Shown piece by piece: positions 1-11,839 of a stretch of DNA of 64,000 nucleotides. Every line of letters begins with the position of its first letter. Position 1 is the stretch's first letter. The stretch lies in assembly GCA_021442155.1 (NCBI GenBank), contig CM038218.1, positions 55,589,277-55,653,276 on the forward strand, written 5' to 3'. Under the pieces are notes generated by a model. It ran no database searches, had not been told where the DNA came from, and worked only from the letters and a program-made list of their open reading frames with translations. This DNA comes from Cymbidium sinense. Its lineage: Eukaryota > Streptophyta > Magnoliopsida > Asparagales > Orchidaceae. Both the position numbers and the translations under genes were made by a program.

Positions 1-44
1 GAAGAAATGTTGAATTTGAAATTGTTCTCTGTTAAAAAAAACCA
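1..44 (+). pseudogene. GR-RBP retrocopy A, 3'-end remnant
   Basis: Only the last ~35 nt of the 3' UTR (GAAGAAATGTTGAATTTG...) and its A-run lie in the window. The same 3' end closes the GRP copies elsewhere, including those at 15.4 kb (+) and 45.2 kb (-). The A-run passes straight into CCTAAAC repeats. The body of this copy must lie to the left of the window. Confidence 0.75.
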
Positions 45-363
45 AAACCTAAACCTAAACTAAAACCTAAACCCTAAACATAAAACCAAAACCCTAAACC
101 CTAAACCTTTAAAACCTTAAACCTTCAACCCTAAACCATAAACCCTAAGCCCTAAAACCTAAACCCTAACCCAAAAAAAAAACCTTACATTCTAAACCCC
201 TAAACCCTAAATTAACCATAAACAAACCTAAGCCCAAAAGCTAAAACTAAACTAAAATAAATAAACCTAAAATAAATAAACTAAACTAAATAAAAATAAA
301 AATAAACCTTAATCAAAATAAAAAAATAAAATAAATAAAGAATAAACTAAATTAACTTAAAAC

Positions 364-392
364 TACCACTTGACTTAATTTTAAAAAAACAT
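364..392 (+). repeat. Conserved inter-array block (reverse form of TTAAGTAAAC)
   Basis: ACCACTTGACTTAATTTTAAAAAA is a non-telomeric block that recurs at the boundary between AT-rich and canonical telomeric stretches. Other forms on this strand lie near 1785-1817, 2708-2740, 6184-6218, 14612-14646, 16346-16380 and 17364-17398. Confidence 0.6.
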
Positions 393-1499
393 AATAAATA
401 ATAAAAAAAAACTGACCCAAACAAACCCAAAACTCAAACCCAAACCCAAAAGTATAACCTAAAGGAATTGTGGACAACCCCAAACCCTAAACCCTAAATA
501 CAAATCCCTAAACCTAAAACCTAAAACCTAAACCTAAACTAAATAAAACTAAAATAAAATAAATTTAAAACCTAAACTAAATAAAAATTAAAATAAAATA
601 AAACCTAAGCTAAACCAAACCTAAACTTAAAAATAAAGAAAGAAAATAAAATCTAAACTAAAATAAATAAATAAATGCCTAAAATAAAACTAAAAAAAAT
701 AAAATAAACTTAAAATAAAAAAACCTAAATAAAATAAAAAAAAAAAAAAATCAATAAACTTAAAATAAAATAAAATAAAAAAACTAAATAAAACCTAAAC
801 CTAAAATATAAACATAAAATAAAACTTAAAATAAATTAAAAAAATACCTAAACCTTATAAAAAAACCTAAATCTAAAATAAATAAAATAAAATAAATAAA
901 CCTACACTAAAATAAACTATACTAAAATAAATAAAACCTAAACATAAACCTAAAATAAACTAAACCTAAACCCTAAACTAAATAAAATAAAATAAACTAA
1001 AAAAAATCATAAACCTAAACTAAAAAATTAAACCTAAAAATAAATGTAAAATGAAAACCTAAAACCTAAACAAAAAAAATTAAAATAAAAACCTAAGCCT
1101 AAACCTAAAAATGAAAAATAAAACCTAAACCTAAAAAATAAAATAAAAATAAAATAAACTAAAAAAATAAACATAAACCTTAACCTAAACCTAAAAAATA
1201 AATTAAAATAAAAAACTAAACTTAAATAAATATACCTAAAATAAATATAATAAACTATATTAAATAAAAAAATAATCCTAAATAAAAATAAAAAATAAAA
1301 TAAACTAAAATACATAATAAATAAACTAAAAAAACTAAAAAAAACCTAAACTTACCATTTTTCCTATTTTGAAAAAAAAACCCCTAAACCTTAAATGCTA
1401 AAACAATAGAAGATCCTCTAACCAACCCAAGACCCTAAAAGCTAAACCCTCTTAATCTACTAAAACCATCCCACAAATGACCTATAAAAATCATGCTAA

Positions 1500-1695
1500 C
1501 CACTAAACTGAGCCACTAATCCTAAACACTGACCATAATTGAGCCACAAATCCACAGGCCAACTACTGAGCTGACTCCACTCAAAACACCCCTAGGCCAC
1601 TGTAAAACTAGCCCAAACTGCCCAAAACTCCACTCCCTGGGCCCTAAATCTAAACCACCCAAATCAACTATCCCACTCCCCCAGGCTAAAACTGA
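1500..1695 (+). repeat. GC-enriched telomere-variant island
   Basis: The stretch is enriched in GGCCACTG, ACTGAGCC and CCCTGGGCC words within otherwise AT-rich telomeric DNA. It is a weaker version of the islands near 3.6 and 4.6 kb and holds no gene. Confidence 0.5.
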
Positions 1696-3589
1696 TAACT
1701 AAATAAATAAAAAAACTAAATATAAAATAAACCTATGAAATAAAAATAAAATAAACTAAAATAAATAAATTAAAACAAAATAAACCTACCTACCACTTGA
1801 CTAAAATTTAAAAAACCTACAAAAATAAAAATACCCTAATCCAAACCCTAAATCCTAAACCTTAACCCTACCCTAAATCTACAACCCAAACCTTACCAAC
1901 CCCAGACCCTACCCTAACCACTGCCTAAACCACAGAACCTAAAACTTAATCTAAACTAAATAAACCTAAAAAATAAATAAAACTAAACCTAAATCATATT
2001 AAAAAATAAAATAAAATACACTAAACTAAACTAAACCTAAACTACTAAACCTAAAAATAAAGAAATAAAAATAAAAAACTAAACTAAAATAAATAAAATA
2101 AAACCTAAATAAACTAAAAATAAAACAAACTAAAATAATAAACTTAAATAAAATAAAAACTAAACAAAATAAAAGTAAAACAACCTTAAGATAAAATAAA
2201 ATCAAAACTAAATGAAAACATAAACCTAAAATATAAACCTAAAATAAAAACTAAAAATAAATAAATATAAAAACCTAAACCTTAAACTTAAAAAAAACTA
2301 AAACTAAAATAAATAAAATCTAAATCTAAAATAAATTAAACCGAAACCATAAACTAAATAAAATAAAATAAACTAAAAAAAACCCTATACCTAAATGAAA
2401 AAATAAAATCTAAAAAAAAAAACCTAAAATAAAAACCTAAAACCTAAAAAAAAATAAAATAAAACCTAAACCTATAAAATTAAAAATAAAATTAAACTTA
2501 AAAATAAAATAAAATAAAACTAAAATAAAAAAATAAACATAATCCTTGAACCTAAAAAATTAATTTAAAATAAAAAACCTAAACTTAAATAATAAACCTA
2601 AAATAAACTAAATAAAAATAAAAATAAACCTAAATAAAAGTAAAAATAAAATATACTAAAATAAATAAAAAAAATAAAATATACTAAAAACACTAAACAA
2701 AAAAAAACCTAAACCCATCAGTTTACCTAATCAAAAAAGAAAATCCTAAACCTTAAACCCTAAACCCTAAACCCTAAATCCTAAACCCTAAACCTACTCC
2801 CAAAACCCTAAAACCCTGACAAAACTTAAACCCCCCAAACCCCAAACCAATCCACAATGATCCCAATTTGGCTAAAACCACAAAACCTAAACAAACTAAA
2901 TAAAACCAATAAGTAAATAAATTAAAAACCTAAAGCTAAATAAAATAAAACCTAAGCTAAACCTAAACCTAAACTAACTAAAATAAAAAAAATAAAAAAT
3001 AAAACTAAAAAAAAATTAATAAATACCTAAACTAAAACTAAAATAAATAAAATAAACCTAAAATAAAAAAAATAAAATAAAAAACTAAATGAAAAAATAT
3101 AATAAACCTAAAATATAAATTTAAAAATAATACATAAAAATAAATAAAAAATAAAACCTAAACCTTAAACACAAATAAAAAAACCTAAACCTAAAATAAA
3201 TAAATAAAAAATCTAAAACTAAACTAAAATAAAAAAACCTAAACCTAAAATAAATTAAACCTAAACACTAAACTAAATAAAATAAAATAAACTAAAATAA
3301 ACCTAAACCCAACCTAAAAATAAAACCTAAAATAAATAAAATAAAACCTAAAACCTAAATTAAAAGTAAAATAAAACTTAAACTAACTAAAAAATAAAAA
3401 AAATAAAAATAAACCTAAAATAAAATAAAATAAAAAAACTAAACTAAAAATAAACATAAACATAAACTTAAAAAAATAAACTAAATAAAACTAAACTAAA
3501 ATAAATAAATAAACTAAATAAAATAAACTTAAATAAAAAATAAATAAATAAATGCTAAAATACTAAATATAAAACCACTATCCTCCACT

Positions 3590-3965
3590 GGATCTTAACC
3601 ATAAATCTAAACTAGGCTAAACTTTCTGAACAGACCCTACCTACACCTCCATGGCCCAAATAACCTAAAACTAACCACAACCTGATCACTAAACACTTAA
3701 CCCTGAGCCTCTAAAGCCACTGATCCAGGCCACTAAACCCAACAGGCCACTGGTAACTAACCACTCCTAAACCCTGGGCCACTGAGCCCAGGCCTGTGGG
3801 CCCTAAACAGGCTGACCACTCCTAAACTCCAGGCCACTGACCCCCCCTACTTAAGGCCACAGGCCTAACAGGCCACTGGGCCCTGGGCCTGGGCCCTCCT
3901 AGCTGGGCCACCAAACCCTAAACCTACCCTGGGCCACTGACCCTGAGCCACTGACAACCTAAAAT
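3590..3965 (+). repeat. GC-rich telomere-variant island (CCCTGGG type)
   Basis: Repeated words are CCCTGGGCC, GGCCACTG, GGCCACTGA and CCCTAAAC. CCCTGGG differs from CCCTAAA by A to G changes only, so the island reads as a transition-mutated telomeric array. Edges are abrupt against AT-rich DNA. Confidence 0.65.
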
Positions 3966-4619
3966 CTACTAAATTAAATAACCTAAAATAAATAAATAAA
4001 ACTTAAACCTAAATAAATAAAATAAATATAAACCTAAACTAAAACTAAACCTAAACCTAAAAAGATAAATAAAATAATAAAATAAATAAACTAAAATAAA
4101 ATAAATAAAACTAAACTAAGCTAAAAAAATAGATAAAGATAAGAATAAAATCTAAAAATACAAAATAAACATAAAATAAAATAAAATAAACCTAAAATAA
4201 ACAAAGAAAAACTAAATCTTAAACCTAAAAAATAAAAAAAAATAAAAAAACCTATACTAAACTAAAGAAGAAAGTAAACTAAAATAAAATAAAAAAATAA
4301 AATAAATAAAATAAACTTAAACTAACTAAAATAAATAACTTAAACTAAACCTAAAATAAACTAAACCCACTGGACTAAATAAAATAAAATAAACTAAAAA
4401 TAAACCTAAACCTAAATTAAAATATAACCTAAATTCTAAAACTACCATAAACCCTACTCTAAAAAATCAAACCAATCTAAAAATAATAATAAAATAAAAT
4501 AAAATACAAAATAAAATGAAAATGAAAAAATAAAATAAAATAAACTTAAAATAAAATAAAATAAAACTAAAACTGAGCCTAAAATAAAACCTAGAATAAA
4601 CCTAAAAACTTAAAACTGA

Positions 4620-4980
4620 GCCAAATTACCTAATCTGGGCCACTATCTAAACCACAAACAGCCTGAGACTGAGCCTGAGGCCTAAAATGACCTTAAACCC
4701 AGGCCTGACCTGACCTGGCCACTTGACCCTGACCTGGCCCATTAAGCCTATTGACTAGCCATAATCCACAGGCCACTAAGGCTGAGCCCTGGGCTGGGCT
4801 CTGGGCCCTGGGCCACTAGACCTGACCCTAACTGACCCCAGGACCCTGGGCCCTACCCTGGGCCCTAAAACCACAACTAGGACCTGGGCCCTGGGCCACT
4901 GGGCCTACCTGATCCTGACACTAGGCCCTAAATCATGAGCCACAAAACAAACTGGGCCACAAAACCCTAAAGACCTAAAC
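4620..4980 (+). repeat. GC-rich telomere-variant island (CCCTGGG type)
   Basis: Dense CCCTGGGCC, GGCCACT and CTGACCTGG words, like the 3.6 kb island. It is bounded on the right by AAATAAAAT-rich DNA beginning near 4980. Confidence 0.65.
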
Positions 4981-6183
4981 CTAAATTAAAATAAAATAAA
5001 AAAATAAAATAAATAAATAAAAAAAAAACTAAACATAAACCTAAACCAAAATAAAACAAAATAAAAAAATAAAATAAAAGTAAAATAAAATAAATAAAAT
5101 ATAAACTTAAAAATAAAATAAAGAATAAAACCTAAATATAAAGCTAAATATAAAAGAAATAAAAATAAAATAAACCTAAAATAAAATAAAATAAAACTAA
5201 ATAAAACCTAAACCTAAAAATAAATCTAAAATAAAACTTAAATAAATAAAAATAAATCCCAAACCCTAAATTAAAAATAAAAACTAAACCTAAAATAAAA
5301 ATAAAATAAACAAAATAAAATAAACATAAACCTAAACTAAAATAAATTAAACTAAAATAAATAAAAGCTAAACCTAAACCTAAAATAAACTAAAATAAAT
5401 CGTAAACTAAATAAAATAAAATAAAGTAAAAATAAACCTAAACCTAAACAAAAAATAGAACCTAAAAATAAACCTAAAATAAAAACCTAAAAAACCTAAA
5501 CCCACCTTAAACCCTAAAAACCTAAACCTAAACTATATAAAACCTAAAATAAAATAAATAAAACCTAACAAAAAATAAATAAAAATAAAATAAAATCAAA
5601 ACATAAATAATACTAAACCTAAAAAACCTAAAATAAAATAAAAATTAAAAGCTAAATTAAAATAAAATAAATATAATCATAAACTAAACTAAAAAACCTA
5701 AATAAAATAAAAAGTAAGCCTAAAATAAAAATAAAATAAACCTAAAATAAATTAAATTAAAATAAAAACTAAATAAAAACCTAAACCTAAATAATAAACT
5801 TAAAAATATATAAAAAATAAAACCTAAACCCTAAACTAAAAAAAAATCTAAACCTAAAATAAAAATAAAATAAACCTAAACCTAAACCTAAACCAAATAA
5901 AATAAAATAAACTAAAAAAATAAACTTCTAAAAAATAATAAATTAAAATAAACCTAATAAAACTTAAAACCTAAACCTAAAAGGAAAATAAAATCTAAAC
6001 ATAAACCTAAAAATAAGAAAAATAAAACCTAAACCTAAAATAAAATAAAATAAAACTAAACTAAAAAAAAACCTAAACTTAAAAAATAAATTAAAATAAA
6101 TAAACTAAAATAATAAAAATAAATAAACTTAAATAAAAATAAAATAAAATAAACTAAAATAAATAAAAAATAAACTAAATAAA

Positions 6184-6218
6184 CCTAAACCTACAAGTTT
6201 ACTTAATTTTAAAAAATG
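6184..6218 (+). repeat. Conserved inter-array block
   Basis: CTACAAGTTTACTTAATTTTAAAAAATG matches the conserved block found near 14.61, 16.35 and 17.36 kb on this strand and its reverse complement throughout the right half. Canonical heptamers follow on the right. Confidence 0.65.
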
Positions 6219-6419
6219 AAAAAAAGTAAAGATAAAAATAAAAGATAAAAAAAAAACCATAAACCCTAAACCTACAACCCTATACCCTAAACCCAGAACC
6301 CTCCTCCCCCAAGCGCTCTCTAGTTCTCTGGTTATTTTTGAATCCCTATTGGTGGCTCTTGACTTGGGATTTATGTGCCTTTGGCTTTTTGAATCAGGCA
6401 AAGGCAGTTTTGCATGATG

Positions 6420-7732
6420 TTTTATCATCCATGGGGCGGTCTAGTTCCACCTAAAAATATGGATGTTTTCACTAAAATTTTGGGGAGCCTAATGTCATCT
6501 TCTATTAAATCTTTTAAGTCTCCTCTTTCTCCCTCTGATGAGGTTAATCTCCCATGTGGTTTTGAGGATGTTTGGCAAATTGAATTTTGAATTTTATCAA
6601 AATTTTTGGATCCGATCTCAATAATCTCAAGCTATTTCTTTCTCTGACTTACCTCAATATATAACTTTCTAATATCTAGATTATCCATGTGTTTTTTTCC
6701 TTATTTGTCATTTGCTAAAGTAGTCACCACTTTTTGACATTAAGGAGGAATCTCCTATCATTCTTGTGTGGTTATTTCTTCCTAATATGGACATTCATTT
6801 TGTTACCCATCATGTGCTTTTTGATATCGGGGTTTTATTTGGTTGGCCTTTGCAACTCAACCAAGCGATCGCTGAGTGATCTTGCCCTTCTATGGCTCAG
6901 ATCCTCATTGAATTAAACATAACTGAAAAATACCCTAAAGAAGTTTGGATTGGCTCTAAAAAATATGGGTATTTGCAAAAGGAATTGGAGAACCTTTTTT
7001 TATAATTAATGTTTTATTCTCCATCCCCACTTAAAAAAAATAAATTCCTCCTAAGGAAAATGTTGTCTCTACCCATAAACTGATTCCTACTTATGTTCAT
7101 AAATCGATCTCAGATCCTAAGGATGGTATGAAAGCTATTATTGATGTTGATTCCTTGGATATCAAGGTTAATCCTATTGAACATGTTTGACTTCTAATGT
7201 TGGTAGGGATTCGACCGATATTCAAAATGGGAAGGAAGATTTACCTCTTATTCCTTCTTTGAATTTGAATAATTCTAATGCAGAGAATAATAAATCTTCT
7301 ATGTTATCAGAAGATGATTCTAATTCCCTTAATTATATTCTTGCATCTATGACGACTTTGATTGATGAAAATGAAGCTTTTAATGAGGATTTAAATGATG
7401 AGCATCAAAACATTTTGATGGATTTTACTACTCGTGCTTTAATTAGTTCTAAATCATCACCATCTATCATTTTAAATCTTGATATTCATGTTAATCCTAC
7501 TTTTCAACTAAATATGGATTTGGAAGAAGGTGAACTCACCTCCAAACACTTGGAGATTTCTTTTAAATCTATCACCAATGTTACTAAATCTTTCTCAGAC
7601 GATGACTCTAGGGGAAAAGAAAATGTCCTCCAAACTTATCATGCTAAAAAGAAAACAATGTTAAAAATTTTCTTTTTTGAATTGTCCAAAAACACTAGAT
7701 CTGCTGTAGCCTCTCACTCCTCTCTTAATTAA
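6420..7732 (+). pseudogene. LINE ORF1 (DUF4283-like nucleic-acid-binding protein), broken
   Basis: ORF1 of plant L1 elements encodes a protein that binds the element RNA. The clearest segment lies at about 6745-7000 across two frames: LVWLFLPNMDIHF, then LFGWPLQLNQAIAE, then EKYPKEVWIGSKKYGYLQ. This follows the DUF4283 order (W-LPN-hydrophobic, then G-PL-LD-AT, then K-P-VWIG). From 7187 a 181-codon open stretch, serine-, asparagine- and aspartate-rich, looks like the variable C-terminal tail before ORF2. Several stops and at least one frameshift interrupt the first half, and I cannot place the original start codon. ORF2 starts about 30 bp downstream. Confidence 0.6.
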
Positions 7733-7764
7733 CCTTTGCTTAACCCCCATTTTTTATCTTCCTT

Positions 7765-10700
7765 ATGTTTAATTTTCTTTTTTGGAATGTTAGAGAGATC
7801 GGTACCCTCTCTATTCATAATCATATTAGAAATCTTTATTGCATTCATAATATTTCTCTTTTTATTGTTCTAGAGCCTCTTATTCATGCTAATAAAATTA
7901 ACCATGTTGCTAGAATGATCGGTTTCAATAAATTTTTCTCTAATATTAGTAATAAGATTTGGTGTTTTTGAAATAATTTCATTGAGGTCTCTATTCTTGA
8001 TGACTTTCATCAAGTTGTCAATGCTCACATCTCTTATGGTGATTATTGTGTTTTGGGGTCTTTTATTTATGCATCTTGTTATAGACCTGTTAGAATCTTC
8101 TTTGGGATAATTTAAGGGATTTTACTACCTATCAACAAACCTTTATTTTTTGGTGGTGATTTCAACACCATTTTATTCTCATCTGAATGAAGTGGTGGTT
8201 GCTCTCCTAATTTTCATTCCATGGAAGATTTCTCCAATATGATTCTTGATTGTAATTTGATTGATATTGGATTTAAGGGCTCTAATTATACTTGGTAAAA
8301 CTCTAGACTTTGGCAATGGTTGGACATGATTCTTTTTAATACTCATTGGATTACTCAATGGCCAATTACTTCTATTGACCATTTAATCAAAATTTTGTCA
8401 GATCATGCTCCTCTTCTGGTTTCTATTAAAGATAATTCTAATAGACTAAAAAACCCCTCTCCTTTTAGATTTCAAAATATGTGGATTCAACATATTAATT
8501 TTTTAAATGTTGTGGCTAATAATTGGAAAGCTTCTTTACATCCTGATAATTTGATTCTGGGGATGAATAGACATTTGTTTAAACTTAAAAGACTTAAACA
8601 AAATTTGGGCTAGTGAAATAAGCATTCTTTTAAAAACTTTTTTGCTAATATTAAAGATATGGAAATATTGGTTTGTGATCTTGAAGCCTCTATTATGCCT
8701 GATCCTTCTAAGATTACAGACTTGACTGAAGCGAAAGATAAACTTGTTAGCTTCCAAAATATGAAAGAGACTTATTGGTGCCAAAAAGCTACTAGTAAAC
8801 ATATTATGGATGGTGACACGAATATTAGGTATTTCCATGCTTTGGTTAATAAAAAGGGAGCTTTAAGTAATATTCAAAAAATTAAAAATGTTAATGGAGA
8901 TTGGATTATGGAGAATAATGATATTAAGGAATCAGTTATTAATTACTTTAGAATTATGCTTAATAAGAATTGTTCTTATGAAACTATTTCATAAACGGAC
9001 TTGATTCCTTCTATTATTACTAATGATGATAATGATTTTCTTACCATTGTGCCTAATGAAGATGAAATTTTCAAAGTTCAGAAAAAACATGAACATAGAT
9101 TCTCTTGTAGGTCCGAAGGGTTTCACTATTCAATTTTTTCAAAAATGTTGGTTTATCATTAAAAATGATTTGATTGATGTTGTGATTGATTTTTTTAATG
9201 GTAAAATATTTTTCTAGTACTATTGTTCTCCTTACCTAAAAAAAAGATAATCCGGACTATTGGAGTGATTTTAGACCTATTAGTTTTTGCACATTCTTCA
9301 ATAAGCTAATTTCCAAAATTCTTGCTAACAGATTTAGTCCTTTACTCAATAGAATTATCTCTCTCAACCAAACTGGTTTTGTTAGTGGTAGATCAATTTC
9401 TGACAAGATTTTACTTGCCCAAGAATTAATTTATGATCTTGATGCCAATACTAGAGGTGGCAACATTCTTTTTAAGTTAGATATTATCAAAGCCTTTGAA
9501 AACATCTCTTGGGATCTCCTTTTCCATATTCTAAATTTATTTGGGTTTTTTAATAAATTTATTTTTCTTATTAAATATTGTATTAATAATGCTTGGTTTT
9601 TGATTTTGCATAATGGGGATGCCTTGGGTTTCTTTCCCTCTTCCAATGGCTTATGACAAGGGGATCCTTTATCTCCTACTTTATTTATTATTGTTGTTAA
9701 GTACTTATCTAGGAGCATCAATGATTTATTCTTAAACAATCCTCAAAACTCTTGGTGGTCTTCCTATTTCCAATTTAAGTTTTGCAGATGATTTCATTAT
9801 TTTTTGCAATGCTTCTATTCATCACATCAAGCATCTCAAGTCTTTTTTAAATAAATTTAATAGAGAAAGTGGTTTCTCTATTAATGATGCAAAAGTTATT
9901 TTGTCACTTCCTTAGTATCTCCAATAATAAAATTAATCAATTCTTGCATATCACTAATTTTAAACATCAACACATACCTCTTAAGTACTTGGGTGCTCCA
10001 CTCTTGAAAGGCCCAAAAAATTCCCATCTCTTTGACAAGTTGATTCAAAAAAATTCAAATAAAATTCATGTTTGGGAATTCCATTTACTTTCCTTTGGTG
10101 GTAGGCTCACTATTTTTAAAAGCACTCTCAACTCAATGTCTCTTTATTTGATTCAAACTATTATCCCCACTAATGCTACACTTATCAAAATTGATCGTTT
10201 GCTTAACAAATTTTTTTGGGGCTCCAATAATTCTACCAAAAGAATGCATTAGACATCTTGGCATAAATGTTGTGGTCCTTTGGGAGAAGGTGCTCTTGGT
10301 TGCAAGCCTATTCGTGAAGCTATCACGCTTCTTCTCTCATAAGCTCGTGGAATTTTAGAAAGAATGATAGCCTTTGGGCTATGTTTATGATGGAAAAATA
10401 TTGCCAAGGTAAACACCCCCTTAACTGTGCTTATAAAGTTGGTCACTCTCCGATTTGGAAAAAGGCTTTGCTCCATTAAATGGGTTGCCAAATCATTAAT
10501 ATCTTCGGGTATTCAGTCAAGTTCTTCCATCTTTTGGCAAGATAATTGGATTGGTAATGGCTCTATTGACACCCTTTTATCTACCCACTCTACTACTGCT
10601 ATCAAAGTTAATTGTTTTTGGATTAATAACAATTGGAATGAAAGCAAACTTGGGAATTATATCCCTATTTCCCTTTTTTTGACAACTTTAGAAATATCCC

Positions 10701-11839
10701 CATTTCTTCTAACAAACCTGACCAAATTCTTTTTAAGCTTTCTTATAATGGTGACTTTGTTCTTAAAGAGATTTGGAATTTTATTAGAGATAAACATAAC
10801 CCCTCTAATGTTTTTATTAAACTTTGGAATAATATCACTCCCATTTCTTATTCAATTTTAGCTTGGAGGATTTTGAATAACTTTATTCGTGTGGACTCTT
10901 TGTTCTAGACTAAAGGGTTTTACTTACCTTCAAAGTGCTATTGTTGCTTTCATATTGAAAATGTAAATCATGTTTTTTGTCAATGGTGCCATTGCTTCTA
11001 AATTGTGGTTTTGGTATGCTGATTTATTTAATACCAACAATTTTTAGGGTTCTCTTTCTTTATATCAACTTCTTGAAGTCTATTTCAAAATATAGTGAAA
11101 GGTAATATCAAAGTTTTAATTGATATTACCCTTATCCGGTTCATCTAGATGGATAGAAATGATGCTAAATATCATGGTATTCCTATGAACCATGAAAGGA
11201 TCCTATCAAAAACTAAAAAAAAATCATGCACTTTTTAATGTCAATCTTATTAATAATATTCATTTTAGAGGTTATAAATTAGTGGATAAAAAATTGGGTA
11301 TCATTCTACCTGAGTTTGACTCTTATAAAAGTGCTAGGATTATCCATTGGATCAAACCTAAAGACAATTTGATTAAAGTGAATACTAATGGTTTTGTTTC
11401 TTCCAATAAATATGGTTGTGATGGTATCCTTAGGGATTCCAAAGGTACTATCATTTGTGCTTTTACCTATCCTCTCAAAGCCTATTCTGTTATTGCTAAG
11501 CTTATGGCTGTTAATAAAGTTATTGAAACTTGTTTAAATAGAGGTTTCCTTAACATCTAGATTGTAGTTGATGCTCTCGTTCTTCTTGACATGCTTAATT
11601 ACAATAGAAATGGGAATGCTACATTATTTTATCTTCTTAGTCATACTAAAAATCTTCTTTCTCAAGTTTGTTTTAAAATTTCCCACATCCTTCATGAAGG
11701 TAATGCTTGTGCTGATTACTTGGCTAACTTTGGTGCCAACTTAACTAAGTCCACTTTATCTGACAGCCAAACTTTGCCTAAACTATTAAGAGGTTTAGTT
11801 AATCTAGATAATGATCATTTGCCTTATCTCAGATTATAA
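7765..11839 (+). pseudogene. LINE ORF2: endonuclease, reverse transcriptase, RNase H (broken)
   Basis: The enzyme polyprotein that nicks the target DNA and copies the element RNA into it. The apurinic-type endonuclease begins with FLFWNVREIG, has GGDFN at 8152-8166 and the SDH catalytic motif at 8398-8406. The reverse transcriptase includes FRPISFC near 9267, QTGFVSGRSISDKILLAQE near 9370, LDIIKAF near 9478 (first catalytic Asp), QGDPLSP near 9658 and FADD at 9781-9792. Downstream are LKYLGAPLLKGP near 9980, GCKPIREA near 10300 and a plant RNase H from about 11330. In-frame stops (for example TGA at 7969) and shifts between frames near 9000, 9230 and 9860 inactivate it. Family assignment is firm; activity is excluded. 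Confidence 0.85.
11325..11839 (+). pseudogene. RNase H domain of LINE ORF2 (RVT_3 type)
   Basis: The C-terminal ribonuclease H typical of many plant L1 elements. Visible features are IIHWIKPKDNLIKVNTNG, GCDGILRDSKG and the C-terminal HILHEGNACADYLANFGA. The first catalytic aspartate is replaced: the usual VNTDG reads VNTNG at 11378-11392. A stop at 11558-11560 splits the domain into two open pieces in the same frame. Confidence 0.75.

Larger units (their letters stand above)
45..6299 (+). repeat. Degenerate telomeric-like array, CCCTAAA orientation
   Basis: Low-complexity DNA built from CCCTAAA heptamers, CCTAAA hexamers and AAATAAA/AAAAT derivatives. More canonical CCCTAAA stretches (about 60-220, 480-500, 2750-2810) alternate with long AT-rich stretches dominated by AATAAA. 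GC-rich islands interrupt it near 1.5-1.69, 3.59-3.96 and 4.62-4.98 kb. No gene is supported; open frames here come from low complexity. No run of more than a few perfect heptamers is visible, so this is not an active telomere end. Confidence 0.9.

Noticed and set aside
1034..1315. 93-codon F/Y-rich open frame on - strand
   Set aside because: Compositional: AAATAAA/TTTATTT repeats read as Phe/Tyr/Leu/Ile; no family features.
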